A DNA stretch of 64,000 nt from Euonymus europaeus (GCA_963580455.1 OY756962.1:21532001-21596000); one strand, 5' to 3'. Positions 44,584 through 56,220 are shown, numbered from the stretch's first letter. Made by a program: numbers and translations. The notes: a model not told the origin generated them from the sequence alone.

Positions 44584-46829
44584 TTCATTAGCTTAATATT
44601 TCAATAATTAAATACATGCGAAGCATTATTAAGATTTAGTGTATTACATTATTTTGTCATTGTTGTTGCTGTTGCTGTTGGGGATGAGACATCTCTCCTT
44701 AATCTGATATTCTGACGTGCAGTTTAAATACATGACAATTTTATCATCTTTTGAAAAGAAAAGCAAACCAACCAAAAAAATCAATGTTTTAAGGTTGGTA
44801 CATGATCGCTTTTAGATTCCCAATCATGGATTTGTTGAGAGATGTAAGACATTTTTCTTACTTTGGGTCGGCGTTTGATATTGAAAGAAAAAAAAATGGC
44901 GATAAATAACGATATCATACAGGCTTGTTTAGACATTCGTATGAGTTTAAACTCGGGTCATTAGGTCTACACGAATATAAACTTCTCACCCGAAAATAGA
45001 ATAAATTGGGACAAAGTTCGGCGCGTAACCATAAAGATATGAGTAGTGCTAAATAGCCCAAATTTTTGTAGCCCAATATTAATCCAAGTCTACATGGCAT
45101 GCTTTGTAAGCGTACGACATGAAAAATTAAAATTTTAGAAAATAAAATATCTTATTTGAAATTTCACAGCATAATTTTTTTTTCTTAAACAAAATTTTAA
45201 AAGAATTTATCTCTTAAAATACATATTAGATTTCGAAAAAAATTACATATCCAGAATTAACAAGTAAATATCTATCCAACAAGATCCATCATTGATAGGT
45301 TTTATTCAGTCATTTTTAATTACATTGTTTTTTTACTAATATGTGAATTACGTAGGTTTCAGTGTTTATTTATAGGTACTGATGTGGGCTCGTATATATA
45401 TTTTCGTACTGTAATATAAACAATAAGTGTTAAACCCTAAAGGGAATGAATTCGTTAAACCCTAACGGGCTCCTGTATCGGATTTTTATGTTGTAATCTA
45501 AAAAACTCGGATTTTGTGCTAAAATTCTAAATGTCTCAAGTGCTAAATCCTAACCACTAAAACTTAACGGTTAGGGTACCCAATATAATTTCAATAAAAA
45601 TGCAAAAAAATAACAAATATATATTCTACTATCATAGTGTAACAAAATTTGAACTCGAAAAAACAGTTTACACATCATATATTTGAATTACAATATTTTT
45701 AAAAACAATGTAATTGAAAAAACGCAATAAAAACTATTGACAATGGGTCTTATTAGAAATATTTTTACGCGCTGTGTTGGAATATGTAATTTTTTTCAAA
45801 ATCTAACATGTATTTTTAGAGAAAAAAACGTTTTAAAATTTCGTTTATTAAATAATAAATAAAAAATGTGCTTAATTGATTTTTTTTTAAATCTAACATG
45901 GCCCACCTACATGGAATGTTATGTTGATTTGAGTTGAGTTGAGCCACTAAAAGTTGAGTTATATAACATTTTTGTAAAGATATTGATCGCATTAGCCATC
46001 AAACTCAAGATAGTCCATGCAGTTTAACTCTGGAAAAGATTCACCACTAAACTATTGACAAATTTATATTTTGCATCCCTCACCTATACACCTGGTTTCG
46101 CCTTCGTCGTTAAACATATTTTTGATAATTTGTGTCACTCACCTTTTTACATATATCACTTTTATCCCTTAAGTGAGAAAGTCAATAAATCCTATGTGGC
46201 ACGTCGAGGAAATCATATGTGACAAAATTTCACAAAATGTAACAATATGTCCTATGTCCTTCATGAACTATCTTGATATTCATTGTTTTGTCTCTAAATT
46301 AATCCAAAATCATTGTATTTTGTCCCTCTGTTTACAATCTCAAAACCAGTACAAATGCGTCAGCTATAGGCCTTGTTCCTCTCCCAAAACAAAAAATAAT
46401 ACAATGATATGTCCTTCAACCTCAAGTCTTTAGCAGACCCTTACATAACGACACTCATTAATTCCAAAAAATCACAATATAAAGAAAGAACCAAAAACAA
46501 GTGTAACCATTCAAACACAACATACCCAATACCTTTGTCCCAAGATCTTAAGCCTGCCAGGAGTGGCAATCACAACATGGGGCCTCAACATCAAGCTCTT
46601 GATCTGCATCAAAATTTACATGCCATCAGCCACAACGCTATGGGTGCGTTTGTTTGATATTTTTCGCAGCTTAAAGTTGTGAGGTCCGCATAAAATGTTG
46701 TCTCAATCAAACGACATATTTTATTAAAAGCTTAAAACTGTATGCCCTATAACTTTAAGCTGTGGAAAATAAAATGTTGTCATCCCGTAACTTTTCAAAG
46801 CTTAAAGTTGTATAGCTCAGGTTCACTCT
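42240..46829. other. Intergenic AT-rich DNA, no gene found
   Basis: The stretch contains microsatellites (AT-rich near 43100-43130; TA/CA at 44554-44584), short inverted motifs on ACGG/ACCG near 42790-42870 that may be another small CACTA-type remnant, and stop-rich frames throughout. Small open frames have no recognisable content. Confidence 0.5.
44554..44584. repeat. Compound (TA)n(CA)n microsatellite
   Basis: About six TA units pass directly into nine to ten CA units. Confidence 0.9.
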
Positions 46830-46943
46830 TGTGATAATCTAGTAGATTTATTCACTAAGACTTTACCACCTACAACATTCAAAAAGTTTGTCTATAAGAT
46901 TGATATGCGGCAACTCCAAGATCTTCTTGAGTCAGGGGAGTAA
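46830..46943 (+). pseudogene. copia RNase H C-terminal fragment
   Basis: The frame reads CDNLVDLFTKTLPPTTFKKF and ends LLESGE at TAA (46941-46943), the standard end of copia Pol (N-L-A-D-x-F-T-K type). The frame has no upstream continuation. Confidence 0.8.
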
Positions 46944-47170
46944 AGAAGTGAAGACAGTGATATGAATTGTACTCTTTTTACTTCTAACAATGGTTTTTTT
47001 CCACAGGGTTTTCCTTGACAAGGTTTTAACGAGGCAATCTTCTCACTGAGTTGTATACAAGAATGATGTACTTTTTTTTTCTTTCATTAAGGTTTTTATC
47101 CCACTGAGTTTTTCCTTAATAAGGTCTTAATGAGGCATATTCTTCGTATACATGATCATCCAAGAGGGAG

Positions 47171-47532
47171 TGTTGTAAATGTTAAAAATATTTACTTAAT
47201 GTGGATGATACACTTAACCGACTCAACCACTAATCTATCAAATATATTAATTATGTTACACACCTAATAGACATGAATTAATAGTGATGGATGAAGATAT
47301 TAGAATTAGTGGAGAAAATGCAATTAACATTTATTGTATTAGTTGATTTAGGTGAGTTCTTGCACTATGAATATGTGTTTAAACTTCACATTTTATACAC
47401 ATCAATTGAAGAAAGTATTCTCTCATTTTTATCTCATTTCTATCTAACAAATTCTCTTCAAATATTATTCTTATAATATAATATTTCTTAATCTTGATTT
47501 TGAGAATTCTCCAATTCTTTATTTTTACAACA
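47171..47532 (+). repeat. LTR (362 bp) of the truncated copia element
   Basis: TGTTGTAA...TTACAACA gives 8-bp inverted ends. The purine tract before it and the RNase H end upstream identify it as a 3' LTR. The flank after it is ATTAC. Confidence 0.7.
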
Positions 47533-49460
47533 ATTACACAATTATTGGGAGATTTTTGTTTCTATTTTTGTACCATACGCCGTAACCATCGCTTTAATTG
47601 TTGTTCTGAGTTTATACTCATTATTACAAGTGGGTATGGGCCAGGGGTATATGTGGGCCCACACAATGTTGGGCTGGAATGTGGACCACTGACAAGGGCT
47701 TTGACAATTGCTGAAACATACATAAACCAACCCAATACAGGCTGGCCTCCGTCCACGTGGAGAAGTACTAAGCCACTCCAATCAGTTGCACCGAAAAATT
47801 TCTTACTAATCATATTCCTCCACGTGGAAATTCGTACAACAGTATTGACGCTCGTAAGATCAAAAACTGTATCTCGATCATTCCCAATCACTTTTTGAGC
47901 GCGCGCATTTTTCAACGTCACCGCCAAAAGCCGAAAACCATTGCAAATTAGTAGTAACTAGAGTAGAGGCCCGAGCGTTGCCCCGGGACTTCAATTCTCA
48001 GATTTTAAATTCTTGAACCGCGTTCATGCAAAACTCAAAGTGACAACCAAGACACTATCATTGTTTTCCCTACTTGGTCTCCTGACCTGTCATCAAACAC
48101 AATACAACGAATGATTCAATGATTAAATCCATCCAAAAAATAAACCAATCTCAACAGACCAGACCAAGAAATGAAATAGGGAAAAATACATGTTGAAAAC
48201 CATTGGATCCGGTAGGCACCTGAAAGAGATCATTGTGCAATAGAGACCCAAAAAAATGCAGTTTTGTTAGGAAAATAGAGATCACTATGGACATGTCTCT
48301 TCATGACTTTGCTTTGTAGCCTACATAAAAAATTAGAAGAGGTCATTTTAAAATGTGAAAGAACTTGCCTAAGCTTTGAAAAATGACGATCATAACTGAC
48401 TCTAAAAACTGGTTTAAGCAGTCAAGTTCCCCTTGGATTCAAAGCTGATTAAACAGAATCAATAAATATATTGCTATTATAACCCACGGCAATCTCGCAC
48501 ATTAAACCTAAGAGAAAATGAAATGAGTAATGTACTAACGTCAACACAACAATGGAAGTATTTACATCTTGAATTACACCTCTTTGTGTTTATTGATTGA
48601 TCAAGGGGCACAAAACCTGTTGTAATTGTTGTTCAATGAGGCTATGCTTATTACTCAACATTAGTGAGCATAAACTTTTCTGGAGGATAAAAAGATGATC
48701 AATATTAGTCAGTGAAGCAAAAACTGATGGATGGCCAAATAAAACTCAGTAGAATGTGAATTTAAAGAAAGAATAAGTCGAGGGAAGAAGAATTTTTACT
48801 TAGCTATCGTCTATTCCACAATGACATAATCAAGGCCAGACACACCATCAATTTTTCAATATGATTCGAAGAAGAAGGCTTATCATTTCATTCACCGAAA
48901 TATTGAAACTATAAATGATAAACATGCAGAGCAAAAAAAAGCAACCCACTTTTTCAATCAGGTAATAATAGATGACATTTTGGCATGATCAAAATGACTC
49001 TAGCTTCAAATATTTTGTTGAATGGTTATCGCGTATATGACACATATAAGCTCAATATCATCCCGAGTTTTCGGCTGCAAGACGTACACCACCATTTAAC
49101 TTACATCCATTTAACTTAACACAATTGTAAATCTCTACATGACAGAGATCATATGAAACAACCCCATTTGACCTGTATGAAAAACTATTTTAGGAGATGA
49201 CTATAAGAGTATGAAATTTCTTAAAAGAAGCCAGGCATTTGACCTCAAACTCTCAAAGAAACAATTCAGTCCCATTTTAAAGTATTTCTTAGGACATGGC
49301 ATGCCTGATATAATCTGCAAAGAAAAAAAATAAGTAAAAAGGTATGACATACGCAGGTCTTTATGGATTCTGGAAGCTCCAATCCTGCTGGACATAAAAT
49401 CACTCAAGGAATGGTGAGTGGTTGCACTATTTAGTAGTCTGCAAGAAAATTTCTGAGGCT
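47533..49460. other. Intergenic stretch with a possible Helitron end
   Basis: Open frames on both strands at 47542-47927 overlap each other and have no recognisable domains. A hairpin with an adjacent CTAG (47958-47990) is listed separately. From 48,000 to 49,460 I see only AT-rich non-coding DNA, possibly 3'UTR or introns of the minus-strand locus to the right. Confidence 0.4.
47958..47990 (-). mobile_element. Possible Helitron 3' terminus
   Basis: Read on the minus strand, a GC-rich hairpin (CCCGGGGCAACGCTCGGG) is followed after about seven bases by CTAG and then T. Helitron 3' ends have a short GC hairpin, about ten bases, then CTRR, with insertion between A and T. The hairpin is imperfect (one mismatch and a bulge), and no TC-starting 5' end was located. 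Confidence 0.3.
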
Positions 49461-49462
49461 TT

Positions 49463-49555
49463 CTACACCTCAAGCTGGGAAATTCTCTTCACAGTGCAAC
49501 CACAATAATTACCAATGGCACAGTTTCTTTGATTACTATAAAGGTTGTTCTTCAG
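49463..49555 (-). other. Exon-like segment, possible last coding exon of an unidentified gene
   Basis: On the minus strand an acceptor (AGAATAG) is followed by 30 codons containing NCAIGNYCGCTVKRISQLEV and then a stop. The sequence looks coding (three Cys close together). It lies downstream of the segment 50059-50175 on the same strand, but the phases of the two do not match when joined directly, so an intervening exon or another acceptor would be required. Confidence 0.3.
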
Positions 49556-50058
49556 CTATTCTAGTTTTTCAGTAAATTGAGTGGATGTTAACTGTGGATT
49601 TAATCAACTCTTGAAAGACATGGAAAGAAAGGCACAGCACAGTACTAATTGTCTAATTCTTGTTCATTGGAAGTCTCATGAAATTGATCTTTTTACTACA
49701 ATGCAAAGAAACTATCACAGCCTCTTATAGGCAAACAATTTATCAAATCTGCTAGAAAGATAAAGGAAATGAAGGATACTAAGAGGGACTAAAATATATC
49801 AAGAGAATCTAATATGAGCTTTTGTTGGTCTCACTCAACAATCACAACATCAAAGGCCGAGTAATCTGATATTGTTTTTTACAATGAAATTACAAAAGCC
49901 ATTTTGCAAACAATAAATAATTCAAAACACTTCTAAATCTCTTAGTCTGTATACATTCTGTAATGGATTTGAATATTATACAAATTGATTTTAGATCATC
50001 TAGTAGTTCTCCAGAACAGTGCAAGCAATAAAGAAACTGACTGAGAAGCAATCCGTAC

Positions 50059-50175
50059 CTTTGTCTTTGAGAACATTAAGAAATGTCCTTCTAGGTTCCG
50101 GAATCCTTGAAGTCCCAATTCCAATGTCTTTACAAGTCAATTTATTCCATTCAGGCATCTTATTCTTGTCTTTAC
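50059..50175 (-). other. Exon-like segment of an unidentified minus-strand gene
   Basis: On the minus strand it lies between an acceptor (TTGCCATAG) and a donor (AAAG then GTACGG), 117 bases with one open frame: GKDKNKMPEWNKLTC followed by a basic SRIPEPRRTFLNVL. An internal ATG at 50158 could be the start codon if the upstream exon (ending at 50580, donor GTACGC) is 5'UTR; that upstream exon has no ATG in the matching phase. I do not recognise the protein. The locus would be transcribed away from KLCR, from about 50.7 kb leftward. Confidence 0.4.
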
Positions 50176-50579
50176 CTATGGCAAGAAAGATGATTAAAAC
50201 AACTTAGCAATTCGAGGAAGATGATCTTATGATCATAACAGAGAGACAACACAGATAAGGAAGCAAGTGCTATCAGAGAGCGAATCAAATAATGACAAAT
50301 CGGCCGATGGAATTCCATAAAAGGGAAACACAACCAAACCCACAGCCTTCACCCGGTAAGATGACCATATATGAAAAATAAGACAACAATGAGTAACATC
50401 AAGATCGAAAGAAGAAATCGAAAACGAAACTTAGTAAGCGGCTACCTGCAATAGAACTTGAATAATCGAACAAATGAAGGTAAGAAAGGAGGACACCTCT
50501 CGACCCGCTGCCAGAAATCTGGAACCCATGTAGGCCTTCGCAGAACTTTGACCGTATGTAATTGAGCAGAAGGGCGTAC

Positions 50580-50700
50580 CTGGATGAAGAACAGAGAAGA
50601 CAAAATCCACAGCACAAAAGCGATTCTTAGAGGCTTCTTTACTTCAGGGAAAGAGAAACAGAAGCGATATCCCAAGACTTTGATTCGTCAGTCCAGCGGT
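50580..50700 (-). other. Possible 5' exon of the same minus-strand gene
   Basis: Read leftward, it ends at 50580 with CATCCAG followed by GTACGC, a plausible donor. One frame gives a hydrophobic stretch (RIAFVLWILSSLFFIQ) but with no ATG, and its phase does not fit the segment at 50059-50175. It is therefore more likely untranslated leader than a signal peptide. The left limit is approximate. Confidence 0.25.
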
Positions 50701-50944
50701 AAATCGTCGAACTCGAAGTCACTGCTGGACAACTTATTTCCAATTAGTTTTGGACTATGGTCTGTGGTGTGGAAATCAATACGTTGCAGGCTCCACCACC
50801 ACAACCATCTCTGACAGCCTCTGCCAGCTTCGCCACGCTGTCGCCATGCTTGCGGAGTCGGCTCTGGCAGTGTCGACGTTTCACTGTGTCCACCGTATGA
50901 TTGTTTTTTGGGGCGGAATAAAAAAGCAAAGGGATGAAGATAGA

Positions 50945-51016
50945 AAGAAACATGCGTTGGCTGGGATTCGAACCGTGGATGCTTTGAACTGTGGACCAAA
51001 ATAATCCGCCAAACCA
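50945..51016 (-). other. tRNA-like / SINE-like promoter segment
   Basis: On the minus strand a box-B-like GGTTCGAATCC (about 50968-50978) lies about 40 bases downstream of a box-A-like GTGGTTTGGCGG, the arrangement of an RNA polymerase III promoter. A true tRNA was ruled out because the T-stem does not pair. This fits a decayed tRNA-derived SINE better than a tRNA gene. Confidence 0.25.
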
Positions 51017-52080
51017 CAAGCACAATACATGACTTAATCCCCGATCATTTTTACAAAACCCTTTATGTCAAGTGGTAGCTATATACTTCACAAACATCAG
51101 ACGCGCGCGAGTATGAGGTGTCTCAGGTCACTCGCCGGGAAAAGTCTCAAAATCCAGCGATTTTGAAGTATATAGATTTGTAAAACATCACAAGCTAAAT
51201 TAAAGTATTAAACAAAAATTTAAATATAAAGGAGTTATTGATTGGTGGATATAAATTCATTTAACCGATAACAATATTATATAAATTATTTTTTTCAATA
51301 TTCGACATGGGTTACGCTCGGCCATACAACATTAGAGTACACGTAAAATTTTGACATGACAAAGGAAAATAAATTGGTTAAAATCTAACACGTGATTATA
51401 TAAAATATGAAACTATAAATCAAAATGAAAACTTTCGAGTCTATATAGACATTTATCACTAGGTTATTCTGCAAGTAGTCTGGGTATTAGGGGTGTCGAT
51501 AATCAATTTTGGTCGATTTTTTACATATTTTATTCAAATCGTTTTGTCGGTTATCGATTAGTTATGTCAATTTTTTAATTTTTGGTCGGTCTAAGTGAAA
51601 AATATGTAACTTTTTTTATGAAAAAATCGACCAAACCATTCGATTTTGGTCGGTTTTAATTTTGACAATTTTTTTTGCCAGTCCTATTGGGGACATTAAT
51701 CATTCAAAATGGAGATCTAAATTCAAGTCTTCTTGTCAACAATCTGTGATTTATTAGTTACTTGGGTACTTTAGAGAGACTATATTAATAAAAGTACAAA
51801 TTTAAAATGTGATTTAATTAATAAATCAAAATAAATACAAAAATTCTTCTCAAAAAATAAATGGCAGTTGCCGACTTACCTTGAGAGATGGAGGGTGGGA
51901 GGGAAGTCGCCTTCTTCATTGCTTCAACACCTCACCTCTCTGAAGCCCCACATACAGATATACACGTCTATACACAATATTATGTATATATATGTATACA
52001 TTCTGCATGATTTATACTGGTTTTTTTCTCAATTGGTCCCCAGGATTTTAAATTCTCTCTTCTTTTCTAGGCAACACTCA
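51017..52080. other. Upstream region of the KLCR gene
   Basis: AT-rich intergenic DNA with no open frame of note. The proximal part (from about 51,870) becomes less AT-rich and presumably contains the KLCR promoter. A TATA-like CATAAATAC occurs near 52090. No specific operator can be named. Confidence 0.4.
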
Positions 52081-52089
52081 CGAACTCGG

Positions 52090-52621
52090 CATAAATACTT
52101 GCAGAGATAAATACAACAGCCACCTTTTCTCTCTTTCTCTCTATATCTGTATTTAACATTCGGAGGAACATAACAGATTCGTCTTTATTTTTTCAAACAG
52201 GACAATTGATTAAGGTACGACTCATTTATCTTGTACCCATATCAACAATTTATTGTTCATTTTTAATTTCGTGGTTCTTGTAATCTGTCATTTCGTTTCC
52301 CTCTCCAATGCTGTATCTGGTTATTGATGTACTCTTAGTTTTCGTTAAATTATATGGAGGATGTTTGGAATTCCATTTTTGTTCTGTGGGTGTGTCTTTT
52401 TTGTGATTCTAGAGGAGATGTTTGGGATGGTGAATTTGACTGAAAAAAAAGACGGGGCAGTATGTCCTTGGCTCTGCCTTTGGTGGAAGAACTTTTTTGC
52501 ACAAAATTGGGTGTTAATGGGAGGAGCTGAAAGATTTGTTTTTAATTTTAATTTATAATTTACAACTTTTGTCAATTTGGTGGGTTTAGTCAATGTTCTT
52601 ATTGATATGCTATTCAGAGTG
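52090..52621 (+). promoter_or_regulatory. KLCR2: KLCR core promoter, 5'UTR and 5'UTR intron
   Basis: ATAAATA motifs near 52091 and 52107 precede a CT-rich tract (52125-52150) typical of plant leaders. A donor (TAAG then GTACGA at 52215) and an acceptor (CTATTCAG ending at 52617) delimit a 403-bp intron, leaving AGTG directly before the ATG at 52622. The start site itself is inferred. Confidence 0.6.
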
Positions 52622-54998
52622 ATGCCTGGACTACCAATGGATGTGGTGAATGGAATCACAGTATCAGATGAACGAAATCCGAATAGTTCACCTTATAAGG
52701 AAGGTTTTACTGAACAAAGGTCTCCGAGAAGTCAGTTGAATGGACAGAGTCCTCATAGTGACTCTCTTGATCTTGCTATTGATGGCGCAATGGACACCTC
52801 TATTGAGCTACTGTATCACAATGTTTGTGAGATGGAGAGTTCTAATCAGTCACCCTCGATGTCTAGCATGATCTCGTATGGTGAGGAGTCGAGAATTGAC
52901 TCAGAATTGCGCCATCTTACTGGTGACATTGAGGAAATGGAGACAGCAAAGGAGGTGATGGTAGAGAATAAAGGAAAGTATAATAATGAGGGCTTGACTC
53001 CTGAGAAAGAGAATAATAATATTGCAAAAAAGTCATCAAAAGAGAATAAAAACCAATCTCTGAGTGCTAAGCAGATTTCTCACTTGCAGTCTGAAGGATC
53101 GGCGAGATCAAGTCCTAGGAGCAAGTCATCTCATGGCAGATATCCAATGGAAAAGCGAAATGACAAGATTAACGGAAAGTCGAATGTTGTTTTCCCCGGG
53201 AAGAAGCGGGGAAAATATGCTTTCGGGGCTAAGTTTCAGAATGTAATTGGTGATCTTTCTGAGGCAGAATTAGATAATCCTGAATTCGGACGGTTCTTAC
53301 TTGAACAAACAAGGAATATGATTTCTGCCGGTGAGAAACCACAGAGGGCTCTTGAAGTTGCCCTTCGAGCAGTAAAATCATTAGAGCTATGTGCAAATGG
53401 GAAACCAAATTTAGAGCTGGTCATGTCTTTGCACGTTTTGGCAGCCATACACTGCAGCTTAGGTCAATACAATGAGGCTATTCCCGTTCTTGAGCGCTCA
53501 ATTGAGGTTCCAGTCATAGAAGATGGCCAAGACCATGCCCTAGCAAAATTTGCAGGCTGCATGCAATTAGGCGACACTTATGCATTGTTGGGTCAGATTG
53601 AGAATTCAATTTTGTGTTACACAGCAGGTTTGGAAATCCAAAGACAAGTTTTGGGAGAGACAGATCCTCGAGTTGGTGAGACGTGTAGGTACGTGGCTGA
53701 AGCACATGTTCAAGCATTGCAATTTGATGAGGCTGAGAAGATTTGTCAGATGGCCCTTGACATTCATAGAGAGAATGGTGCTCCTGCTTCTTTAGAGGAG
53801 GCAGCTGATAGACGACTTATGGGACTTATCTGTGACTCGAAAGGCGACTATGAAAATGCACTTGAGCATTATGTTTTAGCTAGCATGGCCATGACATCAA
53901 ATGGTAGCAATGAATTAGATGTGGCTTCAATAGATTGCAGCATTGGAGATGCTTACTTATCTTTGGCACGGTACGATGAGGCCATTTTTGCTTATCAGAA
54001 AGGACTCACTGTTTTTAAGACACATAAAGGAGAGAATCACCCATCAGTTGCATCAGTTTATGCTCGTTTGGCTGATTTGAACAATAAGATAGGAAAGTTC
54101 AGGGATTCAAAGTCTTACTGTGAGAACGCACTTCGAATTTATGGGAAGCCTAATCCCGGGATTCCCTCAGAAGAGATTGCTAGTGGTCTTATTGATGTTT
54201 CTGCTATCTATCAGTCAATGAATGAATTGGATCAGGCACTTAAGTTACTTAAGAAGGCACTGAAGATATATGGAGATGCTGCTGGTCAACAAAGCACAAT
54301 CGCAGGCATTGAGGCCCAAATGGGAGTCATGTACTATATGATGGGGAACTACTCTGACTCTTACAGCACTTTCAAAAGCGCCATTTCGAAGTTCCGGGAA
54401 AGTGGAGAGAAGAAATCTGCATTGTTTGGGATTGCTTTGAACCAAATGGGACTTGCCTGCGTGCAGCGTTATGCAATAAATGAAGCTGCAGATTTGTTTG
54501 AAGAAGCAAGAACCATTTTGGAGGAGGAATATGGTCCGTATCATCCCGATACATTGGGGATCTATAGCAATCTGGCTGGCACCTATGATGCAATGGGCAG
54601 GTATTATTTTGCTTCTTGTTTGTTAATTTTTATTCGATAATTTTGAATGGTTTTTTCTTCTTCTTTAAGAACATTTGATGTAGTTTTAGACGATTACATG
54701 CCTTCTCCAGTAAATGTATGTTAATTTCTTGAGTTCAAGTTCGTGACGTTTATCTTAACAATTTTCAAATATACGATTCCACAGACTAGATGAAGCCATT
54801 GAAATCTTGGAACACCTTGTTGGTATGAGAGAGGAGAAGCTTGGAACAGCAAATCCTGATGTGCGTGAAGAGAAGCGCAGATTGGCAGAGTTATTGAAAG
54901 AAGCAGGGAGGGTCAGGAGTAGGAAATCCAGATCACTCGAAAAACTCCTCGACACAAATTCATTGAATATAAAAGATAATGGGATTAAGGCTTCATAG
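52622..54998 (+). CDS. KLCR2: Kinesin light chain-related TPR protein (KLCR/CMU family)
   Basis: There are two coding exons, 52622-54600 and 54785-54998 (TAG), joined through a split Arg codon: 730 residues. The start was taken at MPGLPMDVVNG because the 5'UTR-intron acceptor lies four bases upstream, so codons further left are intronic. Residues 1-220 are a Ser/Asn/Lys-rich, probably disordered N-terminus with LDLAIDGAMDTSIELLYHNVCEME, typical of the family. From about 230 to 700 run tandem TPR helices (for example YNEAIPVLERSIE, YDEAIFAYQKGL, LDQALKLLKKALKIYG, INEAADLFEEA, LDEAIEILEHL). The C-terminus is basic (RSRKSRSLEKLL). In Arabidopsis these proteins (KLCR1-3, also CMU) sit on cortical microtubules, help keep them in place during cellulose synthase movement and bind IQD scaffolds; this is family knowledge. 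No defect was seen. Closest to KLCR2 by eye; another paralogue is possible. Confidence 0.93.
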
Positions 54999-55381
54999 TA
55001 CTGAGGATAATGTGTAGATGATGAATGTCTGTGGTACATTTGGATTATTTTTTTCTAGAAAAGAATAAGATGGTTTGCTTTGTTTGTACATTTTCTACTG
55101 CCAAAATTGGAAAATAAGAGAGCAAGAGCCAGAAGTGGATTCTGGTTTTCAAGTTCTTATCGTCATCTGTTGGGTGACTGTAAAGGTTCTGTGTATACTT
55201 TGATTATTTATTCGGTTGATGAAATTCCTTGTCACATTCTTGTTCAGTATCTTAATGCCTAATAAAGAGAAAATTGGTAGAAGTTCATTTTCCTTTGTTG
55301 GTACACCAAATTTTCTACAGGAAAACTTTATTCTGAATATGAGATAGGACCTCCAATGTCTTCTACTACAGTTGAAGAAAC
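54999..55381 (+). other. KLCR 3'UTR and flank up to the copia insertion
   Basis: The stop codon is followed by about 380 bases of likely 3'UTR and flank. AATAAAG near 55262 is a plausible polyadenylation signal. The last five bases (GAAAC, 55377-55381) are the target-site duplication of the copia element. Confidence 0.6.
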
Positions 55382-56202
55382 TGTTGGATTAAATGTTCAA
55401 CAACTTTTCAAATGATTGTGGAAGATAATCAAAAGATAATGGAGGAATTTGTGGCTTGTTTTAGTGGTTAGTGGTGCACTAACATAATGGGAAACATAGT
55501 GGATGATTTTAGGGTTAGTGGTGCACTAACATAAAAGATGGAATATTTTTTAGTTCTTATTGGGTTATAAATAGAGCTCTCCCAAAGCTTGTATTACATT
55601 GAATTTGAAGCAAAAATTCTCTTCATCTTGCTCCCAATTTTCTTACTAAAAACTATATTCTCTTGCTTCCATTTCATTTCACATCTTTGAGAGTACAAGT
55701 TCGATTTTGATTCGTAAGTATCGTTTGTTTAGAAGTGTTTCTAACAAACGGTGAAGGAGTGTTGTATCTTGGGAGGTGTTCGTCCAAGGAGAGCTAAGAC
55801 ATCCGTGGCTGGATGTAAATCACCTTAAGGAGATTCGGTTTTGTCGTGCCTCACTCCATCAATTCTTTCAACTACTTGATCTCCACTCGTTTTGGTAATT
55901 GGTGGTAACATTTATTGGTTTTATTGTATTGGTTATATATTGATATCTAAACTTCTTTATTAAACTTCTTTATTATTGTCATATATATATATATATATAT
56001 GTGAACATAATTTATGCTTGCCCTATCTTCATCAACTTGCCTAGAGTTTGGTAAAACAATTCTTGTATCAATTTGTTTATCTATTAACATATAAGCATTT
56101 GTGTATTTGTGATATATAAATTGTTGTTGCTGCTGTGTGTTGTATTGTTCAATTGTGATATTAATATCAAAAGCAAGTTTCTATTGTTTAACTTATCCAA
56201 CA
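55382..56202 (+). repeat. 5' LTR of copia copy 2
   Basis: TGTTGG...CCAACA. TATAAATAG at 55566-55574 marks the U3 promoter; transcription would start near 55600. It contains the leader block GGAGTGTTGTATCTTGGGAG and the pairing segment TAAATCACCTTAAG (55816-55829). Relative to the 3' LTR it has a short duplication around ACTTCTTTATT (about 55950-55975) and a TA tract of different length. Confidence 0.95.
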
Positions 56203-56220
56203 ATCTTAAGGTGATTTATT
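56203..56220 (+). promoter_or_regulatory. Primer-binding-site position of copia copy 2; self-complementary to the LTR
   Basis: The sequence just inside the LTR is ATCTTAAGGTGATTTATT, with no TGG start. Bases 56205-56218 are the exact reverse complement of LTR bases 55816-55829 (14 bp). AAG followed by GTGATT also looks like a splice donor at 56211, with an acceptor-like TATTGTAG ending at 57074. Confidence 0.7.

Larger units (their letters stand above)
46830..47532 (+). mobile_element. 5'-truncated copia element: RNase H end plus 3' LTR
   Basis: The last 37 codons of a copia RNase H (46830-46943) are followed by a spacer, a purine tract (AAGAGGGAG) and a 362-bp LTR (47171-47532) that starts TGTTGTAA and ends TTACAACA. 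Everything upstream of RNase H is missing. This is a different family from the two larger copia copies, as LTR and coding sequence do not resemble theirs. Confidence 0.75.

Noticed and set aside
47542..47927. Three overlapping open frames on both strands
   Set aside because: They overlap each other in opposite directions, have no recognisable domain and lie in an LTR/Helitron-like context.
50968..50978. tRNA gene suggested by GGTTCGAATCC on the minus strand
   Set aside because: The T-stem does not pair and no acceptor stem or D-arm can be folded; at best a SINE-like relic.
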